The translations under genes and the position numbers were made by a program. From the NCBI GenBank assembly GCA_052387255.1, contig JBQTJI010000013.1:1-64000 (forward strand): 64,000 nucleotides of DNA, in the 5' to 3' direction. The notes under the pieces are model-generated. The model did not search any database. It saw only the letters and a program-made list of their open reading frames with translations, and was not told where the DNA came from. Origin of the DNA: JBBQXK01 sp052387255. Its GTDB lineage: Bacteria; Pseudomonadota; Alphaproteobacteria; Rhodobacterales; Rhodobacteraceae. Positions 17,711 through 26,388 of the stretch are shown piece after piece (the first letter of the stretch is position 1; each line of letters opens with the position of its first letter).

Positions 17711-18464
17711 GGACCGCGTCGCCATCGTCACCGGTGCCAGCAGCGGCAACGGCCGCGCCATCGCCCGCGCCTTTGCCCGGCAGGGCGCGCGCGTGGTGCT
17801 GGCCGACCTGACCGAGGTGCCGCGCGAGGGGGGCGAGACGACCGCCGCGCTGATTGAGGCGGAATGCCCCGGACGCGCCCGCTTTGTCGCCTGTGATGTG
17901 GCGAAAGTGGCCGATCTGGATGCGCTGGTGGCAGAGGCCGAGGGCTGGGGGCCGCTGGACATCCTGGTGAACAACGCAGGCATCCTGCGCAAGGAACCGA
18001 TCCTGGATGCGACCGAGGCGGTGTTCCAGCAGATGATCGACGTGAACGTGAAATCGGTGCTGTTCGGGTGCCGGGCGGCGGCGCGGGTGATGGTGCCGCG
18101 CGGGCGGGGGGTGATCATCAACATGTGCTCGATTGCGGGCATGCGCGGCACGGGGGGCTTTGCGCATTACAACCTGACCAAGGGGGCGGTGCGGCTCTTG
18201 TCCTATGCCCTGGCCGACGAACTGGGGCCGCATGGCATAAGGGTGAACAATGTCGCCCCCGGCATCATGGACACGATGATGAACGTCATCGACGACCCGG
18301 TGATCGGCACGGTGGCGGGCGAGGGGTATCTGCCGATGATCCCCGCCCGCCGCTGGGGCACGACCGAGGATGTGGCACAGGCCTGTGTCTATCTGGCGTC
18401 CGACATGGCAGGCTATGTGACCGGGACGACCCACGTCGTCGACGGCGGCTATCTGCGGATATGA
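17700..18464 (+). CDS. short-chain dehydrogenase/reductase (SDR)
   Basis: This classical 254-residue SDR has the NAD(P)-binding TGASSGNG, LVNNAG, and the catalytic Ser144, Tyr157 and Lys161 (HYNLTK). The cofactor strand is followed by LADLT, an Asp that favours NAD. It overlaps the aldolase gene by 11 bases. In this cluster it may oxidise the free sugar or polyol, or reduce a keto intermediate. Sequence alone does not decide. Confidence 0.9.
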   Translation: MLLEDRVAIVTGASSGNGRAIARAFARQGARVVLADLTEVPREGGETTAALIEAECPGRARFVACDVAKVADLDALVAEAEGWGPLDILVNNAGILRKEPILDATEAVFQQMIDVNVKSVLFGCRAAARVMVPRGRGVIINMCSIAGMRGTGGFAHYNLTKGAVRLLSYALADELGPHGIRVNNVAPGIMDTMMNVIDDPVIGTVAGEGYLPMIPARRWGTTEDVAQACVYLASDMAGYVTGTTHVVDGGYLRI

Positions 18465-18468
18465 CCCC

Positions 18469-19887
18469 ATGCTGACCATCGCCCTTCTGCGTGCGTCCCT
18501 GCCGTCCTATTTCCCCGACCGCCATGGCGTGTGGGACAGGGTACAGGCGATGCTTGAAGGATTGTGCGGGGCCCATGGCGCAAGGCTGCTGATCCTGCCG
18601 GGGTTTCCGCAGGACGCGCGCCAGACGCAAGGTGCGCTGGACCGGGCGGCGACGGAGGGCGCGGATTTCGTGCTGTGCCTGCATGGCGGGTTCACCATGG
18701 GCGACGTCGCCCGCACTATTGCCGCCAGCCGGTTCCGCGCCGGGTTCTGGTCGGTGCCCGAACCGGTGCGGACGGGCGATGTGCAACTGAACAATTTCGT
18801 GTCGCTGAACATGTCGCTGTCCATCGCGCGCGGGGTGCGCGACCTGCGGGTGCGGCCTGTGCAGTGGTACCACGGCGCGCCCGAGGACCCCGCGCTGGTG
18901 ACCCGCCTGACCCATACCGTCCGCGCGCTGAAGGCGGCCAAGGCCCTGCAGGGCGCGCGGATCGGCGTCATCGGCGGGCTGGCGATGACCTTCTACAATA
19001 TGGAAGTGTCGTCCAGCGCCCTGCGCACCCGGCTGGGCGTTGAGGTGGCGCATCACGACATCCACGAGCTGACCGGACGGATGGCCGCACAGGATGCGAA
19101 CCGCGTCACGGCAGAGGTCGCGGCGATGGCCGCCGCCGCCCCGGTGCGGGGCGTGTCAGACGCCCAGATGCGGCTGACGGCTGCTTGCGCGCTGTCCTTG
19201 CGCGACATGTCTGCGGGCTATGCCGCGCTGGCAGTCAGCGACTGGCCCGCCTTGCAGGCTGACCCGGGCATACACCCTGGGGCTGCCTTTTCATGGCTGG
19301 AGACGGTGGACAACCTCACCATCGCGTCCGAGGGGGACGTATTGGGCGCGGTCAGCCAGATCGTTGCCCGCAGCCTGTCGGGGCGGACAGGGGCGCTTCT
19401 GGACCTGACGGAACCCGACTTTGCCACCGACCGCCTGCTGGTCTGGCACGGCGGCGGCGGGCCGCTGCATCTGGCCGACACGGGCGGGGCGGCCTGGATC
19501 AACCATCCGATGATCGGGCGGGCCGATCCGGCAGGCCCCCGGTTCGGGGCCATCGCCGACTATGTCTTTGCCCCCGGCCTGGTCACCCTTCTGCGCGTCA
19601 GCCGCGACGGCGGGGCGCTGTTCGGGATGACGGGGCAGGTGGTGGCTCAGGAACCGTCAGGGTTCGACGGCTGCCGGGGCTGGCTGGCCGACATGGCCCT
19701 GGGCGGCACCCCTGCCACCGTGCGCGATGTGGTGGCGACCGTGATGGCGCATGGGATCGAACACCATTTCGTCCTGATCCCCGGTGATCATGGGGCCGCG
19801 CTGGCCGAGTTCGGGGCCTGGACGGGGATGACGCCCCTGCCCTTGCGCCGCTTCCGTGACCATCTGGACGCGACCGACTATACCTGA
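18469..19887 (+). CDS. L-fucose/L-arabinose isomerase-like protein
   Basis: The 472-residue product resembles the FucI/AraA isomerase superfamily: an N-terminal alpha/beta domain, then LETVDNLTIASEGDVLGAVS near residues 280-300 and a barrel-like C-terminal domain with HFVLIPGDHG. These enzymes convert aldoses to ketoses with a divalent metal. It is the last gene of the rightward operon, four bases after the SDR stop. It overlaps the stop of the convergent nucleoside hydrolase gene by 10 bases. A role as aldose-ketose isomerase acting before the kinase is likely. The substrate is unknown. Confidence 0.75.
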   Translation: MLTIALLRASLPSYFPDRHGVWDRVQAMLEGLCGAHGARLLILPGFPQDARQTQGALDRAATEGADFVLCLHGGFTMGDVARTIAASRFRAGFWSVPEPVRTGDVQLNNFVSLNMSLSIARGVRDLRVRPVQWYHGAPEDPALVTRLTHTVRALKAAKALQGARIGVIGGLAMTFYNMEVSSSALRTRLGVEVAHHDIHELTGRMAAQDANRVTAEVAAMAAAAPVRGVSDAQMRLTAACALSLRDMSAGYAALAVSDWPALQADPGIHPGAAFSWLETVDNLTIASEGDVLGAVSQIVARSLSGRTGALLDLTEPDFATDRLLVWHGGGGPLHLADTGGAAWINHPMIGRADPAGPRFGAIADYVFAPGLVTLLRVSRDGGALFGMTGQVVAQEPSGFDGCRGWLADMALGGTPATVRDVVATVMAHGIEHHFVLIPGDHGAALAEFGAWTGMTPLPLRRFRDHLDATDYT

Positions 19888-20945
19888 CCGGCGGCGGGCA
19901 GGCTGTCGTAGAAATCGAGGAATATCTCGTCGCGCTGCACGTCATGCGCCTCGCGCATCACCGGGCGGCCTTCGTCCTTGCGCCAGTACAGATCATCGGT
20001 CAGCACCGGCGTCGAGGTCAGGTGCGTCGGCACCCAGTCGGGGCGCATCAGCCAGGCGATGCAGATCATGTCCCAGATCACCCAGGTCCGCCGCGCGGTA
20101 TCGGTCAGCGCAAACATGCCGTGCAGGGGGTTGTTCAGGTAGAGGTCATGCAGCAGCGCGCCGATGCGCCCGCGCGGGGCCACGAACCGCTCCATCTCGG
20201 GCAGGCTGATCTTCAACTGTGCCCCCACCTGATAGCCGGGCAAATAGACCAGCGGCACGCCGCAGTCGAACAGCATCCGCGACGCGGGCACGTCCTGCAC
20301 CAGGTTCAGCGACGGGCGCACCGAATGGGGGGCATGGCTGGGATAGGCGCTGGTCCAGACGACGACGATGCGGTCGGCGATTTCGGGTGCGCGCCACAGG
20401 GCTGCGGCGATGTTGGTCACGCAGCCCATGGCAGCGATGTACAGCGGCCCGTCGCCCGATTTGGCATGGTCCACGATGGCCTCTGCCGCGTCCGACCAGA
20501 CCACATCGCCGTCCCCCGCAGCATAGCGGACTGCACCGGGGTGGACCGGCGGCGTCACGCCGCAGGCGGCGCAGACCCGCAGGATTTCGGCATGGCTTTG
20601 CGCCATCCCCTCGGCCGGGCCGCAGAGCGACAGATCGGAAACCGACCGCCCCTGCGCATGAAGGCGGTGGATCCAGCCCTGAAACCCGCCGACCAGATGC
20701 TCCTGGTGTCCCCGCTCCCCGCGCACCGCATCCTCGGCGGCGCGCAGTTCGGGCAGGTGGTGGCGAAAGGAATAGGGTTCCGCAGTGATCGCCACGACGT
20801 CCATCCGTTCAGGGCGCAGCAGCGCCCAGGCGATGGCATACTGGTCGTCGATCTCGTTCGCCGTGTCGGTGTCGATCAGCACGCGCATCCGGCCTGCGGG
20901 CGGGGCGAGGCGGGCGAGGCGGGCGAGGCGTTCATCCGGCGTCAT
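19878..20945 (-). CDS. nucleoside hydrolase (IUNH family)
   Basis: This 355-residue protein has the calcium-binding aspartate cluster DTDTANEIDD (residues 25-34), the GCVTNIAAAL motif, and SLNLVQDVPASRMLFDCGVP, which corresponds to the sugar-binding FN-D-A block. The family hydrolyses the N-glycosidic bond of nucleosides to base and free sugar. The first Asp cluster differs from the common DTDPGxDD, so the sugar or the leaving group may be unusual. It is the last gene of the leftward operon and overlaps the regulator gene stop (ATGA). It gives a hydrolytic route beside the phosphorylase at 9.6 kb. Confidence 0.82.
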   Translation of the reverse strand: MTPDERLARLARLAPPAGRMRVLIDTDTANEIDDQYAIAWALLRPERMDVVAITAEPYSFRHHLPELRAAEDAVRGERGHQEHLVGGFQGWIHRLHAQGRSVSDLSLCGPAEGMAQSHAEILRVCAACGVTPPVHPGAVRYAAGDGDVVWSDAAEAIVDHAKSGDGPLYIAAMGCVTNIAAALWRAPEIADRIVVVWTSAYPSHAPHSVRPSLNLVQDVPASRMLFDCGVPLVYLPGYQVGAQLKISLPEMERFVAPRGRIGALLHDLYLNNPLHGMFALTDTARRTWVIWDMICIAWLMRPDWVPTHLTSTPVLTDDLYWRKDEGRPVMREAHDVQRDEIFLDFYDSLPAAGQV

Positions 20946-21697
20946 GGCCGCACCTCGCGCGGGGTGCGGGCCTGTCGGGTTAGGTTGAAACTGACGGCAC
21001 CGGTGCGGAACACATCCTCGTGGAACACGGTCGAGCCATCCTCGGCAAAGGCCGAACAGGCCTGCCGCAAAAGGGGCGCGCCTTCGGGCAGGCCAAAGGT
21101 CGCCGCCATCTGCGCGTCTGCCAGCACCGGGCTGATGTCTTCGCAGGCCGCCGACCATTCCAGACCGAACCGCCCGGCCAGAATGCGCAGGATCGACTGG
21201 CCCGGTCCGCTTTCGGGAAAATCGGCAGGCACGGCACCTGCCAGCAGGGCGGCGGGCGCATAGGTCATCACCAGCATCCGGGGCGCGCCGTCCACCTTGC
21301 GCAGGCGGCAGACGCGCGTGATCGGCCCCTGCCGCATCGCGGGCGGCAGATGGGAAATCTCGGGCGCATCGGGGCCGAAGGTGGAAATCGACAAGAGGCC
21401 CGTCGTGGGTTCGTGCCCCGCGCGCAACATCTGGTCGGTGAACGAGGTCAGGCAGGTGTCCGACGCGGGTGACAGGGTGATCACGCGGTACCCGCTGCCC
21501 TGGCGGCTTTCGACATAGCCGTCCTGCACCAGCATGTCCAAGGCGCGCCGGATCGTCACACGACTGACCCCGAACTGCGCCGACAACTCACCCTCGGTCG
21601 GCATCCGCGCGCCCACCGGATAGCGCCCGGTACGCAGCCGGTCCAGGATGGTGCGATAGGCCTGTTCGTACTTTGGCATGTCGAGCGTTTCGGTCAT
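20942..21697 (-). CDS. GntR-family transcriptional regulator, HutC/UTRA type
   Basis: This 251-residue regulator has an N-terminal winged helix (RYPVGARMPTEGELSAQFGV then SRVTIRRALDMLVQDGYV). From about residue 90 to the end lies a UTRA ligand-binding domain (FTDQMLRAGHEPTT, FHEDVFRTGAVSFNLTR). HutC-type regulators are usually repressors released by the pathway substrate or an intermediate. It is the only regulator in the 9.6-27.5 kb cluster. The near-identical palindromes at 9592-9607 and 26340-26355 are its likely sites. Confidence 0.92.
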   Translation of the reverse strand: MTETLDMPKYEQAYRTILDRLRTGRYPVGARMPTEGELSAQFGVSRVTIRRALDMLVQDGYVESRQGSGYRVITLSPASDTCLTSFTDQMLRAGHEPTTGLLSISTFGPDAPEISHLPPAMRQGPITRVCRLRKVDGAPRMLVMTYAPAALLAGAVPADFPESGPGQSILRILAGRFGLEWSAACEDISPVLADAQMAATFGLPEGAPLLRQACSAFAEDGSTVFHEDVFRTGAVSFNLTRQARTPREVRP

Positions 21698-21706
21698 GGC
21701 ATCTCC

Positions 21707-23170
21707 TCAGGCGATCCACACTGCCTTGGTCTGGGTGTAGAGGGTCAGGGCTTCCCGCCCCATTTCGCGTCCATAGCCCGACTGGCGGATGCCGCCAAAA
21801 GGCACGCCCGCATCGGTGTCGCCCCAGCAATTGACCCAGATCGTTCCTGCCTGCAGCCTGTCCGCCATCCGGCGGGCCCGGGCCAGGTCACGTGTCCACA
21901 GCCCTGCGGCCAGGCCAAACGGCGTGGCATTGGCGCGGGCCAGCACGTCGGCCTCGTCGTCAAACGGCAGGACCGCCAGCACGGGGCCGAACACCTCTTC
22001 CTGCGCGATCTCCATCGCATCGGTGACCCCGGTCAGGATCGTCGGGGGCACGAACCAGCCCGGTCGGTTCAGGCGATGTCCGCCCGTGATGACCTGAGCG
22101 CCGGCCGCGCGGGCGCGGTCGACAAAGCCCAGCACCTTGTCCATCTGCACCCGGCTGATGACCGGCCCAAGGTCATGGCCCGGCGCATCCATTCCGGGCC
22201 CCACCGAAAGGCTGCCGGCGATGGAAACCAGTCCTTCGACAACCTTGTCATGAACCGCGCGCTGCACATACAGCCGCGCGCCTGCCGTGCAGCTTTGTCC
22301 GTTGTTGCCGAACGCGGCCCAGAACGCACCGGGGATCGCGGCTTGCAGGTCGGCATCGTCAAAGACCACGTTCGCGGCCTTGCCACCCAATTCCAGCGTC
22401 ACCCGCTTCAGCGTCGCTGCGGCAGAGGCGGCCACGCGCCGCCCGGTGGCGGTGGAACCCGTAAAGCCGATCTTGCCTACGCCGGGGTGCGCCACCAACG
22501 CCGCGCCCGCCAAGGCACCGGTCCCCGGCACCACGTTCAGTACGCCGGGCGGCAACCCGACCTTCAGCGCCAGATCGGCCAGGCACAGCGCCGACAGCGG
22601 GGTTTCCTCGGACGGCTTCAGCACCACGGTGTTGCCCGCCGCCAGCGCTGGCGCAAGCTTCCACATCGCCATCAGCAGGGGATAGTTCCATGGCACGATC
22701 AGGCCGCACACGCCGATCGGCTCGGGCCGCGTATAGGTCAGCCGGCCGGCCATGTTGACCGGGATCGACGCCCCCTCGATCTTGTCCGCCCAACCGGCAA
22801 AATAGCGCAGGTGCCGCGCCGACCATTGCGCATCGACGTCCCGCGCCTTGGCCAGCGGCTTGCCGGTGTCCAGCGCGTCCAGTTGGCCGAACACATCGGC
22901 CTGGTCGCCTATCGCCTGCGCAAGATCCCACAGCAATCGCGCCCTTGCATCCGGCAGCAGGTCGCGCCAGCCGCCGTCGAACGCCGCTGTGGCCGCGCTG
23001 ACGGCCCGGTCGATCTCGGCCTCGCCACAGGCCGCCACTTGCGCCAGCGGGGTTTCGTCGGACGGGTTGATGACGGACAACCACGCCCCGCTTTGCGTTC
23101 GATGGCCGCCGATCCGCGCGCCCTGCGGCCCAGACAGCAACCCGGCGACCACAGGATGCAGCGCGATCAT
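21707..23170 (-). CDS. aldehyde dehydrogenase (NAD(P)+)
   Basis: This typical 487-residue ALDH superfamily enzyme has IVPWNYPLLMAMWKLAPALA, the general base Glu260 (LELGGKAANVV), the nucleophile Cys294 (NNGQSCTAG) and EEVFGPV. It resembles betaine-aldehyde/phenylacetaldehyde-type dehydrogenases. Its start overlaps the acyl-CoA synthetase stop by four bases. In the cluster it probably oxidises the aldehyde released by the LacD-like aldolase, giving an acid that the acyl-CoA synthetase could activate. The start at 23170 is set by the family N-terminus. The longer open frame is not coding. Confidence 0.93.
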   Translation of the reverse strand: MIALHPVVAGLLSGPQGARIGGHRTQSGAWLSVINPSDETPLAQVAACGEAEIDRAVSAATAAFDGGWRDLLPDARARLLWDLAQAIGDQADVFGQLDALDTGKPLAKARDVDAQWSARHLRYFAGWADKIEGASIPVNMAGRLTYTRPEPIGVCGLIVPWNYPLLMAMWKLAPALAAGNTVVLKPSEETPLSALCLADLALKVGLPPGVLNVVPGTGALAGAALVAHPGVGKIGFTGSTATGRRVAASAAATLKRVTLELGGKAANVVFDDADLQAAIPGAFWAAFGNNGQSCTAGARLYVQRAVHDKVVEGLVSIAGSLSVGPGMDAPGHDLGPVISRVQMDKVLGFVDRARAAGAQVITGGHRLNRPGWFVPPTILTGVTDAMEIAQEEVFGPVLAVLPFDDEADVLARANATPFGLAAGLWTRDLARARRMADRLQAGTIWVNCWGDTDAGVPFGGIRQSGYGREMGREALTLYTQTKAVWIA

Positions 23171-24825
23171 GCGGTACCCTCTGCCTTTGCAGCCTCGGCC
23201 TCGCGCAAGGCGCGGCGGTTGATCTTGCCGGATGAGGTCAGCACGAAATCGCTGACAAACTCCACCTCGCGCGGGGCCTTGTACGGGGCCAGCCGGCTTC
23301 GCACCTGTGCTGTCAGTTCCGCCTTCAGTGCGTCCGTTCCCGCATGTCCCGCCCGCAGCCGGACAAAGGCCTTGACGATCTGCCCGCGATCCGCGTCGGC
23401 CTTGCCAATGACGGCGCAGTCGGCGACCGACGGATGGGCGATCAGACATTCCTCGATCTCGGCCGGACCGATGCGAAAGCCGCTGGACTTGATCAGGTCG
23501 TCCGACCGGCCCTTGTACCAGACGTACCCCTCGGCATCCCGGACCGCGAGATCATGGGTGCGCAGCCAGGGCCCAAGGTGCATCTCGGCCTCTTTGCCTT
23601 GGTTGTTCAGATAGCCGAGGAACCGCGTCGGCGCGCTGGCCGGGGTGACGATCTCGCCCACTTCGCCGTCGGGCACTTCGGCACCGTCGGCATCGACCAG
23701 CGCCACATGGTGGCCGGGATAGGCCCGCCCCATCGACCCCGCGCGGCGCGGGTAAAGGGCTGCACAATTGCCGATCAGGTGGTTCACTTCGGTCATCCCG
23801 TAAAACTCGTTGCAGACGACACCCAGCCGCCGCTCGGCCCAGTCCAGCGTGTCCGCCGCCAGCGCCTCGCCTCCGGTACAGATCACCCGCAAAGCCAGCC
23901 CGTGGCGGGCTGGACCCGCATCCTGCGCCAGACGCTTGATCGCGGTCGGGGCAAGGAAGCTATGCGTGACCCGGTGTCGTGCCATGAAGGCATAGGCCTG
24001 CTCGGCGCTGAACCGGTCCAGCGACGTGGCAACGGGCCGCCCCGCCATCCAGGCCGGGAACAGCATGTCCAGCAGACCACCGACCCAGGCCCAGTCGGAC
24101 GGCGACCAGAACACCGCATCTTCGTCCGTCATGGACAGGTTGAAGAACAGCGCAATCGAGGGCGCATAGGACGCCAGCACCCGGTGGCCGTGCAGGATGC
24201 CCTTCGGCTTGCCCGTGGACCCCGAGGTATACATCAGCAGCGCCGGGTCATCGGCCCCGGTGAAATCCGGGACAAACCCCGGCGCATCGGTGGCCATCGC
24301 CGCGCCAAGATCGCCAGCCGCGGGCAACGGGTCGCGCATCCAGACGTGGGCCAGGTGCGGGAACAGCGCGGCGTCCAGCCCGCGCCAGGCGGCACGGTCG
24401 GTCAGTACGGCGCGCGCGCGGCAATCGTTCAGGGCATGGGCCAGCGTATCAGGTCCATAAAGCTGTGACAGGGTGACGGCCACGGCCCCGATCTTGCACA
24501 CCGCCATGTGGGCAATCGCCGTATCCGGGTGCTGCCCCAGATGCAGGCCGATGAGATCGCCCTGCCCGAACCCCGCCGCCCGCAGGGTGGCGGCAAGGCC
24601 CGTCGCCGCGCGGTCGACCTGCGCGAAACTGATCTTCGTGACCGATCCGTCCGCTGCCTGCCAGATCAGTGCCGTGCGGTCGCGCGCCTCTGGTCCCAGA
24701 TGGCGGCCCAGCGTCATCTGGTGGATGTTCGCATCCGCCGGCCAGCGGATTGCCAGACCGTCGCCGTCGCGCACCAGGTTGATCTGCGCCAGCGCGGCAT
24801 CGGGCCAGTCGACCAGCGGCGTCAT
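23167..24825 (-). CDS. acyl-CoA synthetase (AMP-forming)
   Basis: This 552-residue ANL-superfamily ligase has the P-loop MYTSGSTGKPKGI, the adenylate motif NEFYGMTE, the hinge DLAVRDAEGYVWYKGRSDD (Asp near residue 425) and the C-terminal catalytic Lys in SSGKINRRAL. It is closest in layout to acetyl-/propionyl-type medium acyl-CoA synthetases. It activates a carboxylic acid to its CoA thioester, and is flanked by ALDH and by the DUF35-thiolase pair, which fits an acid formed in the pathway. ATGA overlap with the neighbours on both sides. Confidence 0.93.
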   Translation of the reverse strand: MTPLVDWPDAALAQINLVRDGDGLAIRWPADANIHQMTLGRHLGPEARDRTALIWQAADGSVTKISFAQVDRAATGLAATLRAAGFGQGDLIGLHLGQHPDTAIAHMAVCKIGAVAVTLSQLYGPDTLAHALNDCRARAVLTDRAAWRGLDAALFPHLAHVWMRDPLPAAGDLGAAMATDAPGFVPDFTGADDPALLMYTSGSTGKPKGILHGHRVLASYAPSIALFFNLSMTDEDAVFWSPSDWAWVGGLLDMLFPAWMAGRPVATSLDRFSAEQAYAFMARHRVTHSFLAPTAIKRLAQDAGPARHGLALRVICTGGEALAADTLDWAERRLGVVCNEFYGMTEVNHLIGNCAALYPRRAGSMGRAYPGHHVALVDADGAEVPDGEVGEIVTPASAPTRFLGYLNNQGKEAEMHLGPWLRTHDLAVRDAEGYVWYKGRSDDLIKSSGFRIGPAEIEECLIAHPSVADCAVIGKADADRGQIVKAFVRLRAGHAGTDALKAELTAQVRSRLAPYKAPREVEFVSDFVLTSSGKINRRALREAEAAKAEGTA

Positions 24826-25178
24826 GGCTTGCCCTCCGGCACCAGGATCAGAACGCCATCGGGGCTGGCGCGGACCATGCCCCGCACCTGCCCACCAAAC
24901 CCGTCCAGCAGCGCCAGCGTCCGCGTGTCGGCTCCGTCCATGCGCACCAGCGCCACGTCGCCGTCCGCCCCGGTGGTTCTGACCTCTACGGTCGCGCGAC
25001 CCTTGAGCGTCACGTCCGTTACCGCACCGCCACAATCGCAGCACCGCTGCGGCGGGCAGGCGACGCGCCCGCAGATGGCGCAACGGCTGGCGACCGCGCG
25101 GCCGGCGCGCAGCCCGCCGAACCACGGCGCCATGGCCCCCTCCGCCAGGTCGTGCTCAAGCACTGTCCGTCGTCTCAT
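24822..25178 (-). CDS. DUF35 OB-fold/zinc-ribbon acyl-CoA partner protein
   Basis: This 118-residue protein has a four-Cys zinc ribbon (CAICGRVACPPQRCCDCGG, about residues 32-50) followed by a beta-rich OB-fold part. This is the DUF35 (ChsH2/ YbaK-unrelated) layout found next to thiolase-like proteins. In characterised cases the DUF35 chain binds acyl-CoA and is required by its thiolase-fold partner. It overlaps the thiolase gene stop by four bases, supporting a stable complex. Start at 25178 is set by this ATGA overlap. The in-frame upstream codon at 25223 lies inside the thiolase gene. Confidence 0.85.
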   Translation of the reverse strand: MRRRTVLEHDLAEGAMAPWFGGLRAGRAVASRCAICGRVACPPQRCCDCGGAVTDVTLKGRATVEVRTTGADGDVALVRMDGADTRTLALLDGFGGQVRGMVRASPDGVLILVPEGKP

Positions 25179-26299
25179 GCCCCCACCCCCCGCGACAGGA
25201 CCGTCACCGCGGCCACGCTGCAAAGTCCGCCATGGGTGTCGGCAACCGCATGGGCGGGCAGGGCCGAGGGTTGCAGGCCAGGGTGATAGCGCCCCTCAAG
25301 CATCAACGCGCAGGCCCCGGTCTGGGCAATGCCGGTGGCCCCGGGTGCAGCCCCTTGCCCCAGCAGGCCACCGGACAGGTTCACCGCCAGATCGCCATCC
25401 CGTCCCGCCAGACCCAGCGCATCCAGGGACTGCAGCGCCGCACCTGCGTAGGGATCATAGACTTCGGCCAGCGAAATGTCGGCAGGGCCGATCCCGGCCA
25501 TCGCACCGGCCCGCTGCATGGCCTGCGTCTTGGCCGCGAACAGTCCGGGTGCGGCACGCGCCCCGATTGCCGTCAGGTCCGATGCTGCCCCGATCCCGGT
25601 GATCCGGGCGGCACTCTTCCGGGCTTGGGGCGGAAACCCCGACAGGATCACCGCAGCCGCCCCGTCGCTGAGCGGCGAGCAATGCAGGCGGCGGTAGGGC
25701 GAGGCGATCAGCACAGATTGCGCAATCTCGTCAGCCGTGTGGCGGCGCGGCAGATGCGCATCGGGATTGGCCATCGCATGGCCGCGATGCGCAATCGTGA
25801 CGCGGGCAAGGTCGTCGTCCCCCATGCCCTGTCTGGCAGCAAACATCTGCCATGACAGGGCATAAAGCTGGGTCGAGGTGATCCCGCCCAGGCCTTCGAT
25901 CCGGGCGTCGTATGACTGGCTGTAAAGCGCCCTCAGCATGTCGCCCGGCAGGGCCGAGGCGGTCGCGTCAACGCCCACAACCGCCACCTGCCGCGACAGG
26001 CCGGACAAGATACGCGCGACGCCCGCGTGCACGGCCAGTTGGCCACTGGCACCGCCCCCCTCGACCCGCTGCACCGCAACGCCTGACAGGCCAAGCTCCT
26101 GCGCCAGCACCGCGACCGGGTTCAGTTGCAGGGTGAAGACATCGCTTTCGCAGGCCATGACCAGCGCGTCGATGTCGCACCGGTCCAGCGTCGACTTGGC
26201 AAGGGCGCGGTCGAACGCCAGCGCAGCCCAGTCAAGCCAGCCTGTGCCGTCCCGAACCCGACCAAACCGCGTCATCCCCACACCGATCACCGCGACCAA
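25175..26299 (-). CDS. thiolase-fold protein lacking the nucleophilic Cys
   Basis: This 374-residue thiolase/SCP2-type protein starts with TTG at 26299, preceded by AGGAGG at 7 bases spacing. The N-terminal active-site motif reads VEGGGASG, with Gly83 where true thiolases have the acyl-accepting Cys (CASG). The usual GHPxGATG is GQGAAPGATG. The C-terminal HGGLCS keeps a Cys. Such proteins with a DUF35 partner include the Ltp2-type retro-aldolases of steroid side-chain breakdown, so a C-C cleaving aldolase or lyase on an acyl-CoA is more likely than Claisen chemistry. It is the first gene of the leftward operon. Confidence 0.85.
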   Translation of the reverse strand: MVAVIGVGMTRFGRVRDGTGWLDWAALAFDRALAKSTLDRCDIDALVMACESDVFTLQLNPVAVLAQELGLSGVAVQRVEGGGASGQLAVHAGVARILSGLSRQVAVVGVDATASALPGDMLRALYSQSYDARIEGLGGITSTQLYALSWQMFAARQGMGDDDLARVTIAHRGHAMANPDAHLPRRHTADEIAQSVLIASPYRRLHCSPLSDGAAAVILSGFPPQARKSAARITGIGAASDLTAIGARAAPGLFAAKTQAMQRAGAMAGIGPADISLAEVYDPYAGAALQSLDALGLAGRDGDLAVNLSGGLLGQGAAPGATGIAQTGACALMLEGRYHPGLQPSALPAHAVADTHGGLCSVAAVTVLSRGVGA

Positions 26300-26339
26300 A
26301 ACTGCCCCTCCTGCATCGGTTGCGACATTGACAAATTAT

Positions 26340-26355
26340 ATTTGTATCTACAAGT
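26340..26355. promoter_or_regulatory. palindromic operator between the leftward operon and the MFS gene
   Basis: ATTTGTATCTACAAGT matches the 9592-9607 element at 14 of 16 positions and has TTGTA/TACAA half-sites. An extra half-site, TACAAG, lies at 26363-26368. A TATAAT box on the minus strand (26340-26335) and a TTGACA hexamer on the plus strand (26328-26333) lie next to it in this AT-rich gap, so both divergent transcripts could be controlled. Confidence 0.6.
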
Positions 26356-26388
26356 CTGTTCCTACAAGAACTGCGAGGCACCGGATCG

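Noticed and set aside
18469..19887. True L-fucose or L-arabinose isomerase
   Set aside because: Resemblance is only to the superfamily. The context has no fucose or arabinose genes, so no specific substrate is assigned.
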